Source: CAVXHQ01 sp963789535
Lineage (GTDB): Bacteria > Pseudomonadota > Alphaproteobacteria > Rhodobacterales > Rhodobacteraceae
Direction: 5' to 3'
Assembly (NCBI GenBank): GCA_963789535.1
Contig: CAWBKU010000005.1
Span: 1,178,001-1,242,000, forward strand
DNA length: 64,000 nucleotides
In this document: piece after piece, positions 24,211 through 33,185 of the stretch
Layout: the number at the start of each line of letters is the position of its first letter
How positions within the stretch are numbered: the first letter of the stretch is position 1
The notes under the pieces: generated by a model
What the model saw: only the letters and a program-made list of their open reading frames with translations
What the model was told of the DNA's origin: nothing
The model's database searches: none
Position numbers and translations under genes: made by a program

Positions 24211-26298
24211 CTAGCCGCCCGGTCGCGCCAGCGGACGCAGGGTGGCGGGGCCGGACGGCCCGGCCTGGGCCGCAGGCTCGATGTCGGGGCGCGATTCGGG
24301 TCGGGTGTCGGTTGCGCGGGCCGCCGCATCTTCGCGGCTGAAGGGACGCCTGAACGGCGGATTGCCGTTCAGGAGCGCGGTAAACCCGATCGGACCGGAG
24401 GGGGCGCCGAGGCGGGCACGGTAGACGGGGATCGATTCCGTTACCCGCATCACGTAGTTGCGCGTCTCGGTGAACGGAATGTGCTCGATCCAGTCGACCA
24501 CGTCGACCTCGCCGCGCCGGGGGTCGCCGCGCTGCGCCATCCAGGTGCCGGGGCGCGACGGCCCGGCGTTGTAGCCTGCGGCGATCATCACCGGGCTGTC
24601 GCCGAACCGTTCGGTCAGGGTGGCGAGGTAGCGCGATCCGAGCATGGCGTTGTATTGCCATTCGGAGGTGAGCTGTGCGCGCGAATACGGCAGGCCAAGC
24701 TGGCGGCTGACCTCCTCGGCGGTGCCGGGCATCAGTTGCATGAGCCCCAGCGCGCCGACCGGCGAGCCGATGGCGAAGTTGAACTCGCTTTCGCGGCGCG
24801 CGATGGACAGGGCCAGTTCGGGGGCAACGGGCAGGTTGGTCCGCGCCATGGGGTGCAGCGGAAAGTAGATCGCGGGCAGGACCATCTCGCGCGCGGTGGC
24901 GGTCTTGCCGACGAGGACGGCAAAGAACGGCTCGTCGCGGTCGGCCATCATCAGGCCGAGTTGCGCGACCCCGGTGCGGTCGAGGGTCTGTGCAAGGGCG
25001 GCGACGAAACGCACGGCGTCGACACGGCTGCCGCCGTCGAGCAGCAGGTCGATGGCGCGCGCGATTTCCGTGCCGCGCCAGTCGGCGGTCCGCCAGTCGG
25101 GAAAGGCCTCGGTCCCCGCCAGCACGGGATCGAGCGGCAGGCCCAGGCGTTCGGCGGCAAGGAGGCCGTAGAACGCGGTCTGGTGGGCGGCGGCGCGGGC
25201 GAATGCCGCCTCTGCCTGAGCCGTCTCGCCCAGCCGCTCGTGCGCCCGGCCCATCCAGTAACCGGCGCGCGCGCGCGAGATCGGGGCGGTGGCGATGGCC
25301 TCGACCCTGCCGAAGTGTTCCAGCGCCCGCTCGGGGGTATTCAGGTAGGTCAGCGCGATGTAGCCTGCGAGCCATTCGAGGTCGGCATAGGCCTCGGTGG
25401 TGGCGTCGGCCCCGCTCAGGTGGTGCTGCGACGCGAGCGCATAGGCCTCTTCCGGGCGGCCCTCGCGCATCGCCCAGCGGGCAAGGGCGGCGCGCCACGA
25501 GGCCCAGCGAAACGGCTGGCCCAGGAGGTCGGCGCTCGCGGTGCGGGCCGTGAGCAGCGCGGTCGCGTCGGCGTAATCGCCCGCCCGCGCCAGCCGGTCG
25601 AAGCGGTCGTAGGCGAGGCCCGGATCGTCGGCGAGGGCGGCGGGCACGGCGGCGACACGCGCGGCACGGTCGCCCGCGTTGGTGATGAGGGCGATGCGCG
25701 CCTCGGCCAGCAGGCGCCGGTCGTCGGGCAGGAGGGGGAGCAGGCGGGCGGCATCGGTGGTGCGCCCGCGCCAGAGCAGCGCGTCGGCGCGCGCGGCATG
25801 CAGCGGCGAGAGGTCGGCGGCGTGGGTCAGGAGGAGGGCCGCAAAGCCGTCGTCGTCGAGGCCGAGGGTCAGCCATGCGTCGCGCAGCGCCGCCTCGGCC
25901 TCGGCGTCGCGGCCAAGGGCATCGAGGGCGGCGACAAGGCGGACCACGCCTGTCCCGGTCTGCGGTGCGGCGCCGTCGAAATAGGCGAGAACCGCGTCGG
26001 GCGGCGTTTCGGGCACGATGAGCGGTTCGCCGCGCGCGCGGATCTGGTCGAGGGCGGGCCAGTCCGGGTGCGCGGTGAGAAACGCCGCATAATCGGGAAA
26101 ACTGCCGTCGCCCTCGCGCAGGCGCGTCCAGGTCACGAGGGTCTCGGCGACCCGGGCCTCGGGCAGGTCCGCCGCAAGGACCAGCGCGATGTCCCAGTCG
26201 CTCGCCGCCATCGCCGCCTCGACGCCCGCGAAGCCCTGCGCGCGGACGGGACCGGCGAAGGTCAGGATCAGGCAGGCACAGAGGGCGAGGCGGCGCAT
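24211..26298 (-). CDS. slt: Soluble lytic murein transglycosylase (Slt-like)
   Basis: 695 residues from ATG 26298, with a signal peptide ending near PVRAQG, so periplasmic. The long alpha-helical superhelix domain occupies about residues 20-480. The lytic transglycosylase catalytic domain follows, with the catalytic Glu in SIARRESEFNF, the GLMQLMPGTA motif and MIAAGYNAGPSRP. The C-terminal tail is Pro/Ala/Arg-rich. It cleaves peptidoglycan glycan strands with formation of 1,6-anhydromuramic ends. It is divergent from dapA, a common Rhodobacterales arrangement. Confidence 0.93.
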   Translation of the reverse strand: MRRLALCACLILTFAGPVRAQGFAGVEAAMAASDWDIALVLAADLPEARVAETLVTWTRLREGDGSFPDYAAFLTAHPDWPALDQIRARGEPLIVPETPPDAVLAYFDGAAPQTGTGVVRLVAALDALGRDAEAEAALRDAWLTLGLDDDGFAALLLTHAADLSPLHAARADALLWRGRTTDAARLLPLLPDDRRLLAEARIALITNAGDRAARVAAVPAALADDPGLAYDRFDRLARAGDYADATALLTARTASADLLGQPFRWASWRAALARWAMREGRPEEAYALASQHHLSGADATTEAYADLEWLAGYIALTYLNTPERALEHFGRVEAIATAPISRARAGYWMGRAHERLGETAQAEAAFARAAAHQTAFYGLLAAERLGLPLDPVLAGTEAFPDWRTADWRGTEIARAIDLLLDGGSRVDAVRFVAALAQTLDRTGVAQLGLMMADRDEPFFAVLVGKTATAREMVLPAIYFPLHPMARTNLPVAPELALSIARRESEFNFAIGSPVGALGLMQLMPGTAEEVSRQLGLPYSRAQLTSEWQYNAMLGSRYLATLTERFGDSPVMIAAGYNAGPSRPGTWMAQRGDPRRGEVDVVDWIEHIPFTETRNYVMRVTESIPVYRARLGAPSGPIGFTALLNGNPPFRRPFSREDAAARATDTRPESRPDIEPAAQAGPSGPATLRPLARPGG

Positions 26299-26430
26299 CG
26301 GCGGGTCAACATGGCAAGGGGGAGGGTGCTGCGAAGGTAACGCAGGGCCGCGCCGTTGCAACTCACAAACTTGGCAAGGGCGCCGCGCCGGGCTAGGAGG
26401 ACGGCAGCACCGATGCCCGGAGGATCACAG

Positions 26431-27315
26431 ATGCCGCAGCCGATGTTCCAGGGAAGCCTGCCGGCCCTCGTCACGCCGTTCCGGGACGGCGCCGTGGATG
26501 TCGGGGGGCTGCGAAGGCTCGTCGACTGGCATATCGCGGAGGGCAGCAACGGTCTGGTGCCGGTCGGCACGACGGGCGAGAGCCCGACGCTGAGCCACGA
26601 GGAACACGATCTGGTCGTGGCGACCGTGGTCGAGCAGGCGGCGGGCCGGGTGCCGGTGATCGCGGGGGCGGGGTCCAACAGCACCGCCGAGGCGGTGCGT
26701 CTGGTGCAGGCCGCAAAGGCGGCGGGCGCGGATGCCGCCCTCGTCGTGACGCCCTATTACAACAAGCCGACACAGGGCGGCCTGATCGCGCATTATACCG
26801 CCGTCGCCGACGTCGGCCTGCCGATCGTGATCTACAACATCCCGGGCCGGTCGGTCGTGGACATGTCGCCCGAGACGATGGGCACGCTGTCGCGCCACCC
26901 GATGATCGCGGGCGTGAAGGATTCGACCGGCGACGTGGCGCGGGTATCGCTTCAGAGGATCACCTGCGGCGTCGATTTCGTGCAATTGTCGGGCGAGGAC
27001 GCGCAGGCGCTGGGCCACCGGGCGATGGGCGGGCAGGGCTGCATTTCCGTGACGGCGAACGTCGCGCCGCGCGCGGTGGCGGCGTTTCAGGCGGCGATGA
27101 CGGCGGGCGATTTCGCCGGGGCACTGGACTGGCAGGACCGGTTGATGCCGCTGCACCGGGCGATCTTTCTCGAGCCGGGGCTGGTGGGGGCGAAATACGG
27201 GATGTCGCTGCTGGGGATGTGCTCGGACGCGGTGCGGATGCCGCTCGTCGGTCTGAGCGAGGCCAGCAAGGATGCGGTGCGCGCGGGCATGGTGCATGCG
27301 GGGCTGATGGACTGA
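26431..27315 (+). CDS. dapA: 4-hydroxy-tetrahydrodipicolinate synthase
   Basis: 294 residues from ATG 26431, chosen because GGAGG lies seven bases upstream (26419-26423). It condenses pyruvate with aspartate semialdehyde (the Asd product) in the lysine/DAP pathway. Catalytic residues are visible: Thr46/Thr47 in VGTTGES, Tyr135 and Arg140 in YNIPGR, and Schiff-base Lys163 in AGVKDSTGD. Probably cytosolic. A family B repeat lies just downstream at 27347. Confidence 0.96.
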   Translation: MPQPMFQGSLPALVTPFRDGAVDVGGLRRLVDWHIAEGSNGLVPVGTTGESPTLSHEEHDLVVATVVEQAAGRVPVIAGAGSNSTAEAVRLVQAAKAAGADAALVVTPYYNKPTQGGLIAHYTAVADVGLPIVIYNIPGRSVVDMSPETMGTLSRHPMIAGVKDSTGDVARVSLQRITCGVDFVQLSGEDAQALGHRAMGGQGCISVTANVAPRAVAAFQAAMTAGDFAGALDWQDRLMPLHRAIFLEPGLVGAKYGMSLLGMCSDAVRMPLVGLSEASKDAVRAGMVHAGLMD

Positions 27316-27346
27316 GGCCGCCCGGGACGGTTTCGGGCGTGGCGGC

Positions 27347-27384
27347 GTCGGAGCCTCCGGCGGGAGTTGTTACGGCAACGTGAA
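27347..27384 (-). repeat. Short intergenic repeat, family B, copy 3 (inverted)
   Basis: On the plus strand it reads GTCGGAGCCTCCGGCGGGAG followed by TTGTTACGGCAACGTGAA, the reverse complement of the copies at 9926 and 21418 with two or three changes in the CTCC-N4-GGAG hairpin. It sits between the convergent dapA and YcaQ genes, where it could serve as a termination structure. Confidence 0.8.
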
Positions 27385-27413
27385 CGGGGGCGCCGCGCGC
27401 CGGTGCCGGTTCG

Positions 27414-28625
27414 TCAGGCGGGCGCGGGGCGGAGCCAGCCGGGAGCGTGGTCGATCGCGGTGCAGCCGGCAAAAGACGCGGTGCGTTCGAGGGCCCGGTC
27501 GAGGCGGGCGGTGCGACCGGCACCCATGCGGACGCCGCGTTCGGGCCAGAACGCGGTGACGGCGAGGGTGCCCGAGGCGCGGTCGGCCCTTGCGTCGATG
27601 CGGCCGATCGGACGGTCGCCTTCGAGGACCGGAAAGACGTAGTAGCCGTATTTCCGCTGCGGCTCGGGGACGAAGATCTCGATGCGGTAGCGAAAGCCGA
27701 ACAGCCGCTCGGCGCGTTTGCGGTCGCGCAGGGCGGGATCGAAGGGCGACAGGATCCGGACGCGGGGGCCGGGGTCGGGCAGGGTGGCGGCGGCGTCGAT
27801 CAGGCCCGGGACGGCGAAAGAGGTCCGCAATGTGCCGTCATGGGCCTCGACGGCGATTTCCTCGATCCGGCCATCGGCACGGGCGCGGGCGCACCAGTCC
27901 TTCGCCTCGGGCGGCGTGACCAGCGCCCAGAAGGCCGAGACCTCGCCCGAGGTGGCGAAGCCGAGGCGGGCGAGCGCTTCGGTGCAGGCCCAGTCGACGG
28001 TCTCCTCGGGGGGCACGCGCGCGGCCAGCAGGGCGGGCGGGATCACCCGCTCGGTCAGGTCGTAGACCTTGCGGAAGGCGTCGCGGCGGAGGACGGACAG
28101 TTCGCCGGTATGCCACAGGAACTCGAGCGCGGTCTTGGACGGATGCCAGTCCCACCAGCCGCCCGAGCCCTTGGGCTCATCGCCGCCGACGTCGGAACTC
28201 GAGCAGGCGCCGTGGTCGGCGATCTGACGGCGGACAGTGTCGATCTCGTCCATGAACCCGGCGCGGCGCCCCTCGGTCCAGCGGGCGATCAGGCGGTCGC
28301 GCGCCCGCTCGAACCGCAGGCGCCAGTGCGGGAAATGGGCGATCGGCAGGATCGCGGCGTCGTGGGTCCAGTGTTCGAACAGGAGGCGGTCGCGCGACAG
28401 CAGGTGCCCGAGGGCGGCGGGCCGGTAGGCGTTGCAGCGCGACCACAGGATCAGGTCGTGGGCGCGCGCCAGGGTGTTGACGCTGTCGAGCTGCACGAAG
28501 CCGAGACGGTCGATCAGGGCGGCCAGATCGGCACCCTTGCCGCGCCCCGAGGGAGGCGCCAGCAGGTCGTGGGTGTGCAGGAAGTGGCGCCGCGCGAGGG
28601 CGTTGGGCAGGGTGTGCAGGCTCAT
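27414..28625 (-). CDS. YcaQ-family DNA glycosylase / winged-helix protein
   Basis: 403 residues, the usual size. The family signature appears as LGFVQLDSVNTLARAHDLIL near residues 40-60, followed by AILPIAHFPHWRLR and the conserved RVRILSPFDPALRDRKRAE and GYYVFPVLEGDRPIGRIDAR blocks. E. coli YcaQ (AlkX) unhooks interstrand DNA cross-links. The ATG at 28625 overlaps the stop of the upstream hydrolase gene by four bases (ATGA), so they form an operon. Confidence 0.9.
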   Translation of the reverse strand: MSLHTLPNALARRHFLHTHDLLAPPSGRGKGADLAALIDRLGFVQLDSVNTLARAHDLILWSRCNAYRPAALGHLLSRDRLLFEHWTHDAAILPIAHFPHWRLRFERARDRLIARWTEGRRAGFMDEIDTVRRQIADHGACSSSDVGGDEPKGSGGWWDWHPSKTALEFLWHTGELSVLRRDAFRKVYDLTERVIPPALLAARVPPEETVDWACTEALARLGFATSGEVSAFWALVTPPEAKDWCARARADGRIEEIAVEAHDGTLRTSFAVPGLIDAAATLPDPGPRVRILSPFDPALRDRKRAERLFGFRYRIEIFVPEPQRKYGYYVFPVLEGDRPIGRIDARADRASGTLAVTAFWPERGVRMGAGRTARLDRALERTASFAGCTAIDHAPGWLRPAPA

Positions 28626-29548
28626 CGGGCGAGGGCCCGGTCGGCGAAGGCGAGGATGTCGGGGAACAGCCGCTCTTGCGTCAGGAACGGCATGTGGCCG
28701 TCATCCGGGTAGGCGACGATCCGCCCGACGCCGAGACGGCGGGCGAGGGTCTGGCTCTGGTCCATCGTGAACACCGGATCGGCGGCGCCCAGAAAGATAC
28801 CGACGGGGATGTCCCCAAGACTGAAATCCCGGGGCAGGGTCCAGCGGGCCAGCGCGCGGGTGTGCAGTTCGGCGACCTCGGGTGTCGGCGGCGTCAGGAG
28901 GGGGAAATCGGCCGCCATGAACCCGTCGATGCGCGGCGCGAAATCGGGGTTCGTCAGGTTGTCGCGGCCAAAGAGCAGCACCTGCCAATAGGCCCGCCAG
29001 ACCGCATCGGCCCGCAAGGAGCGGGCGCGCCAGGCCGCCCGGACCACATCGCCGAACCCGCGCAGGCGGGTCTGCACGCCGCCCGCCCGCTCGACCGCGG
29101 GAGAGATCAGCGCGACGGCAAGGCCGCCGGTCCGGGGCGGGGCCCGACGGACGCGGTCGGCGGCGGTGAGCACGATCGGCCCGCCGGTGGAATAGCCCAC
29201 CAGGACGACGTCGTGGTGCGGATGATCGGCGACGAAGTCCGCCACGATGCCACCCGCGACGTCGATGTCGAGCGCGTGGTCCCCGGCCATGCCGTCGCGC
29301 CCCGGAAAACGGTAGAAGGCCAGCGCATAGCCCTCGTCCGCCCAGAACGCGGCGGCGTCGAAGATGTCGACCGAGGCGAAAGCGCCGGGCACGAAGAGCG
29401 CGATCTTCGACGCCGCCGCCACCTCTGACGCATCGAAGACGAGAGGGGAGACGGGCGGCGCCGTGGTGATGTCCGCCGGCACGCAGCCGATCAGGAACGA
29501 CGCGATGCCGCCGCCGAAGAGAACGCTGAGCCGGATACGGGCCGTCAT
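28622..29548 (-). CDS. Alpha/beta hydrolase lipoprotein
   Basis: 308 residues from ATG 29548. The signal sequence ends in a lipobox-like FLIGC near residue 22. The nucleophile elbow is GYSTGG, the oxyanion region LFVPGAFASVD, the acidic residue in FLGAADPVFT, and the His in DDGHMPFL. Extracytoplasmic esterase or lipase activity is likely. It is translated ahead of the ycaQ-like gene with an ATGA overlap. An in-frame extension to 29704 exists but would cross the smpB upstream region and looks non-coding. Confidence 0.82.
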   Translation of the reverse strand: MTARIRLSVLFGGGIASFLIGCVPADITTAPPVSPLVFDASEVAAASKIALFVPGAFASVDIFDAAAFWADEGYALAFYRFPGRDGMAGDHALDIDVAGGIVADFVADHPHHDVVLVGYSTGGPIVLTAADRVRRAPPRTGGLAVALISPAVERAGGVQTRLRGFGDVVRAAWRARSLRADAVWRAYWQVLLFGRDNLTNPDFAPRIDGFMAADFPLLTPPTPEVAELHTRALARWTLPRDFSLGDIPVGIFLGAADPVFTMDQSQTLARRLGVGRIVAYPDDGHMPFLTQERLFPDILAFADRALAR

Positions 29549-29631
29549 GGCCGCGTTATCGCGCGGTGGATGCGGCGTTGACAAGGCACCGCCTGCTGGA
29601 CATCGCGGCCTGCGATGCCTATTTCCGGGCG

Positions 29632-30111
29632 ATGGCCGCCAAGGATGACAACGCAAATTACAAGGTCGTCGCCGAGAACCGGCGCGCGCGCTACGATTAC
29701 GCAATCGAGGACGATCTCGAGTGCGGCATCATCCTCGAAGGGTCCGAGGTCAAATCCCTGCGCATCGGCCAGTCCGCCATCGCCGAAAGCTATGCGAGCG
29801 TCGAGAACGGCGAATTATGGCTGACCAACGCTTATATCGCGAAATACGAACCGGCGAAGACGTGGGGCCATACCGAGGAGCGGCGCCGCCGCAAGCTGCT
29901 GGTAAAGCGCAAGGAACTGTCCAAGTTGTGGAACGCGACCCAGCGCGAGGGCATGACCATCGTGCCGCTGGTCATGTATTTCAACCACAAGGGCCTCGTG
30001 AAGCTCAAGATCGCGATCGGCAAGGGCAAGAAGCTTCACGACAAGCGCGCCTCCGAGGCGCAGCGCGACTGGGGACGGCAAAAACAGCGGCTTTTGCGCG
30101 ACAACGCCTGA
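29632..30111 (+). CDS. smpB: SsrA-binding protein SmpB
   Basis: 159 residues from ATG 29632 (MAAKDDNANYKVVAENRRAR). It partners tmRNA in trans-translation to rescue stalled ribosomes. Conserved features: DYAIEDDLECGIILEGSEVK, the RNA-binding NAYIAKYEPAKTWGH, RRRRKLLVKRKE, and the basic C-terminal tail KLHDKRASEAQRDWGRQK. An open frame runs back to 29566 but the family start is at 29632. The tmRNA gene is not in the window. Confidence 0.97.
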   Translation: MAAKDDNANYKVVAENRRARYDYAIEDDLECGIILEGSEVKSLRIGQSAIAESYASVENGELWLTNAYIAKYEPAKTWGHTEERRRRKLLVKRKELSKLWNATQREGMTIVPLVMYFNHKGLVKLKIAIGKGKKLHDKRASEAQRDWGRQKQRLLRDNA

Positions 30112-30257
30112 TAATTGCGCAGGTTCGGAACGGATTCCCCGTATTCGGGGCGGAATCTGCCGCGTAACGCTGGGCACAGCTTGCGGGGGTGGGGGCCGCC
30201 CCCGGGCGAAGGCCCGATCCAAGGCGCAATGCAATCGGCCCCGTCGGAAGGAACCAC

Positions 30258-30563
30258 ATGGATATCATGGCAATCATCATTCAGGTCGTCTCGGGCCTCA
30301 TCGGCGGCAATGCCGTGGGTGCAGCGGGGCGGGGCCTGTCGCTCGGGCCCATCGTCAACAGCGTGATCGGTGCGATCGGCGGTCTTGCCGGCGGTCAGAT
30401 CGCTGGCAGCCTGATGGGGGGTGCGGGCGATCTTGCCGCGACGGCCGAGGCCGCGGGCGGGCTGGATATCGGCACGATCCTGACGCAGATCGCCGCCGGC
30501 GGTCTTGGCGGCGGCGCGCTGATGGCCATCGTCGGCATCGTCAAGAAGATGATGGCCCGCTGA
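30258..30563 (+). CDS. Small Gly/Ala-rich membrane protein of unknown function
   Basis: 101 residues with ribosome site GAAGGAA before ATG 30258. Very rich in Gly, Ala and Ile: three hydrophobic stretches (MAIIIQVVSGLIGG; IVNSVIGAIGGLAGGQIAGS; IAAGGLGGGALMAIVGIV) with GxxxG glycine-zipper spacing, ending in a basic KKMMAR. I do not recognise a defined family; homologues are likely annotated hypothetical in Rhodobacterales. The product may oligomerise in the membrane. A GC-rich hairpin without a T-tract follows at 30572-30590. Confidence 0.7.
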   Translation: MDIMAIIIQVVSGLIGGNAVGAAGRGLSLGPIVNSVIGAIGGLAGGQIAGSLMGGAGDLAATAEAAGGLDIGTILTQIAAGGLGGGALMAIVGIVKKMMAR

Positions 30564-30766
30564 ACGCCGGTGGCCCGGCAGCGCCGGGCCGATCGCACGC
30601 AGGCGCCGCGCCCCGGGGGGACCGGGGCGTGGCGTCCTGCCGTTGGCTTTGCGGCAAACTCGCCCTTGCCTCGGTCCGGTGCCGCGACTAGCAAGGTCGC
30701 GCACCGACGCGCCGCGACCGCTTCACGACGGGCGCAGGGTGCACGGTCTGTCCCGAGAGGTCCGCC
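30564..30766. other. Intergenic gap with a GC hairpin
   Basis: 203 bp without a supported gene. GGCCCGG-CAGCG-CCGGGCC (30572-30590) forms a 7-bp hairpin but has no following T-run, so it is not called a terminator. No promoter stands out. Confidence 0.4.
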
Positions 30767-31660
30767 ATGCCAACCGACCCGACGACCGCCGCCGCCGCCG
30801 ACGACGCCGGCAAGGATCCGCGCACCCTCGTCCCGACGGACTGGCTTGCCGCGCACCTCAAGGATCCCGATCTGCGGATCCTCGATGCCTCGTGGTATCT
30901 GCCCGACGCGGGCCGCGACGGGCGCGTCGAATACGACGCGGCGCACATCCCCGGCGCGCGGTTCTTCGATATCGACGAAATCGCCGACCTGCGGTCCGGC
31001 CTGCCCCACACGGTCCCGCCGGTCGAGAAATTCCGCGTCCGGATGCGCGCGCTGGGCGTGGGCGACGGGCACCGCGTGGTCGTCTACGACGGTGCGGGCC
31101 TGTTCTCGGCGGCGCGGGTCTGGTGGCTTTTTCGCCTGATGGGGCATCGCGACGTCGCGGTCCTCGACGGCGGGTTGCCGAAATGGCGGGCCGAGGGGCG
31201 GGCCGTGACGGCAGAGCCGCCGTCGATCCGCGACCGGCACATGATCGTCGACCGGCAGGACCATCTGGTCCGTGACGTCACACAGGTGGCGCGGGCCGCC
31301 AAGCTCGGCGATCACGCGATCATCGACGCGCGCCCCGCCGCGCGGTTTCGCGGCGACGTGCCCGAACCGCGCCCCGGCCTGCGCGCGGGGCACATCCCCG
31401 GCTCGCGCAACGTGCCGTTCGGCGCCCTGCTGAACGCGGACGGCACGATGCAGGCGCCGGACGCGCTGCGCGCCGTGTTCGAGGCGGCGGGCGTCGACCT
31501 TGCCAAGCCTGCGATCACCACCTGCGGGTCCGGCGTCACCGCCGCCATCCTCGCCCTCGCCCTCGAGCGGATGGGCAAGACCGACGTGTCGGTCTACGAC
31601 GGCTCGTGGTCCGAATGGGGCAGCTATGCCGACCTTCCCATCGCCACCGGAGACGCCTGA
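30767..31660 (+). CDS. sseA: 3-mercaptopyruvate sulfurtransferase
   Basis: 297 residues with two rhodanese domains. The first (residues 20-150) is inactive and structural, with WYLPDAGRDGRVEYDAAHIP. The second carries the catalytic Cys253 in TTCGSGVTA, the CG(S/T)GVT loop that separates mercaptopyruvate sulfurtransferases from thiosulfate rhodaneses. It transfers sulfur from 3-mercaptopyruvate to thiol acceptors. Its stop overlaps the start of the aminotransferase gene by one base, which fits a link between cysteine transamination and desulfuration. Confidence 0.94.
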   Translation: MPTDPTTAAAADDAGKDPRTLVPTDWLAAHLKDPDLRILDASWYLPDAGRDGRVEYDAAHIPGARFFDIDEIADLRSGLPHTVPPVEKFRVRMRALGVGDGHRVVVYDGAGLFSAARVWWLFRLMGHRDVAVLDGGLPKWRAEGRAVTAEPPSIRDRHMIVDRQDHLVRDVTQVARAAKLGDHAIIDARPAARFRGDVPEPRPGLRAGHIPGSRNVPFGALLNADGTMQAPDALRAVFEAAGVDLAKPAITTCGSGVTAAILALALERMGKTDVSVYDGSWSEWGSYADLPIATGDA

Positions 31661-32844
31661 TGTTCGAGAGCCTGAAAGACCAGCCCGCCGACAAGATCCT
31701 CGCCCTCATGGCGGCCTATGCCGCCGATCCGAAGGCGGCGAAGGTCGACCTTGGCGTCGGCGTCTACAAGGACGCGACGGGCAACACGCCGGTGATGCGC
31801 GCCGTCAAGGAGGCAGAGCGGCGGCTGGTCGCGGAGCAGACGACCAAGGTCTATACCAAGCCTGCGGGCGATCCCGACTATGCCGCCGCGATGCTCGACC
31901 TGATCCTCGGAGAGGGGCACGAGGCGGCGCGGATCGCGGCGGCGGCGACGCCCGGCGGGACGGGGGCGATCCGTCAGTGCCTCGAGCTGATCCGGCTGGC
32001 CTCGCCCGACGCAACGGTCTGGATGAGCGATCCGACCTGGCCGAACCACCCGGCGATCACGAGGTATGTCGGCCTGACGCGCGCCGATTACCGCTATTTC
32101 GATGGCGCCACGCGCGGCGTCGATTTCGCGGGCATGATGGCCGATCTGGACGGCGTGGCACCGGGCGACGTGGTCCTGCTGCACGGCTGCTGCCACAACC
32201 CGACCGGCGCCAACCTGAGCGAGGCGCAATGGCGCGAGGTCGTGGCGCTGTTGCGGGCCAAGGGGGCGGTGCCGCTGGTCGACATCGCCTATCAGGGGTT
32301 CGGCGACGGGCTGCAACGGGACGCCTGGGCGACGCGGTTCATCTGCGGCGCCTTCGACGAATGGATGCTGGCGGCGTCATGCTCGAAGAACTTCGGCCTC
32401 TACCGGGAGCGGACGGGCCTCCTCGCCGTGCAGACCCGCGACGCGGCGGGCGCAAAGATCGCGCAGGGGACGCTCGCGTTCCTGAACCGGCAGAACTTTT
32501 CCTTTCCGCCCGACCACGGTGCCCGCGTGGTGACGATGATCCTGAACGATCCGGACCTCCGCGCCGACTGGGAGGCGGAACTCGAGGAGGTGCGCCTCTC
32601 GATGCTGGGCCTGCGCAAGGCGCTCGCCGATGAGCTGCGCAAGCTGACCAATTCGGACCGCTTCGATTACCTCGGCGACCATCGCGGCATGTTCTCGCTC
32701 CTCGGGACGACGCCCGATCTGGTCGAGAAGATGCGCGCCGAGCATGGCATCTACATGGTCAGCGACAGCCGGATGAACATCGCGGGCCTGAATGCCGAAA
32801 CGGTGCCGGTGCTGGCCCGCGCCATCGTCGCGGCGGGTGTCTAG
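31660..32844 (+). CDS. Aromatic/aspartate amino acid aminotransferase (class I)
   Basis: 394 residues of the fold-type I aminotransferase subfamily that includes TyrB/AspC (KVDLGVGVYKDATGNTPVMR). PLP-binding residues: Asn180 in CCHNPTG, Asp208 in VDIAYQGFG and Schiff-base Lys243 in SCSKNFGLY, with the substrate-carboxylate Arg in SDSRMNIAGL. It is coupled to sseA (one-base overlap) and may produce mercaptopyruvate from cysteine as well as transaminate Phe, Tyr or Asp; specificity is inferred. The small gene at 32847 follows after two bases. Confidence 0.92.
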   Translation: MFESLKDQPADKILALMAAYAADPKAAKVDLGVGVYKDATGNTPVMRAVKEAERRLVAEQTTKVYTKPAGDPDYAAAMLDLILGEGHEAARIAAAATPGGTGAIRQCLELIRLASPDATVWMSDPTWPNHPAITRYVGLTRADYRYFDGATRGVDFAGMMADLDGVAPGDVVLLHGCCHNPTGANLSEAQWREVVALLRAKGAVPLVDIAYQGFGDGLQRDAWATRFICGAFDEWMLAASCSKNFGLYRERTGLLAVQTRDAAGAKIAQGTLAFLNRQNFSFPPDHGARVVTMILNDPDLRADWEAELEEVRLSMLGLRKALADELRKLTNSDRFDYLGDHRGMFSLLGTTPDLVEKMRAEHGIYMVSDSRMNIAGLNAETVPVLARAIVAAGV

Positions 32845-32846
32845 GC

Positions 32847-33137
32847 GTGCTGCTGGTCGAGGCGTCGCTGTGGCTGATCGAAGGTCAGACGCCCGCCTTC
32901 GAGCGCTATGAGGCGATCGCCGCGGAGGTGGTCGCGGAGCTCGGGGCGCGGATGGTCGAGGTCCGCTCGCCGCTGCGCACCGGGCCGGACGATCCGCATG
33001 AGGTGCATGTGCTGCACTTTCCCAGCCGCGAGGTGTTCAGGGGCTATCGCAGCCACCCGAAGTTGCAGGCCGCAGAGCCGTTGCGCGCGTCCTGTGTGGC
33101 GCGGACCGAGATCAGGTTGACCGACATCGAGGAATAG
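32847..33137 (+). CDS. Small DUF1330-like/dimeric alpha-beta barrel protein
   Basis: 96 residues with GTG start two bases after the aminotransferase stop. The pattern of a strand (LLVEASLWL), a helix (PAFERYEAIAAEVVAELG), a strand (RMVEVRSPL), then HVLHFPSREVFRGYRSHPK fits the DUF1330 or ferredoxin-like small-enzyme fold. No catalytic residue can be assigned. The third gene of the sseA-aminotransferase operon, ending two bases before the repeat at 33139. Confidence 0.65.
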   Translation: MLLVEASLWLIEGQTPAFERYEAIAAEVVAELGARMVEVRSPLRTGPDDPHEVHVLHFPSREVFRGYRSHPKLQAAEPLRASCVARTEIRLTDIEE

Positions 33138-33138
33138 T

Positions 33139-33184
33139 CGGAAAATTTGAAATTTTCCGACGTCGAATTCTTTGAAAGAATTCG
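33139..33184. repeat. Double-palindrome intergenic repeat (family A), inverted intact copy
   Basis: Plus strand order is GGAAAATTTGAAATTTTCC, linker with GACGTC, then GAATTCTTTGAAAGAATTC: two perfect 19-base palindromes. It separates the convergent DUF1330-like and trpS genes and could terminate both. Relative to 11179-11224 the second stem has changed C/G to A/T on both arms, a compensatory change. Confidence 0.85.
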
Positions 33185-33185
33185 T

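Noticed and set aside
24481..26340. 619-codon open frame on the plus strand
   Set aside because: Antisense to the lytic transglycosylase, which has a signal peptide and a catalytic domain.
30572..30590. GC-rich hairpin considered as a Rho-independent terminator
   Set aside because: No run of T follows the stem.
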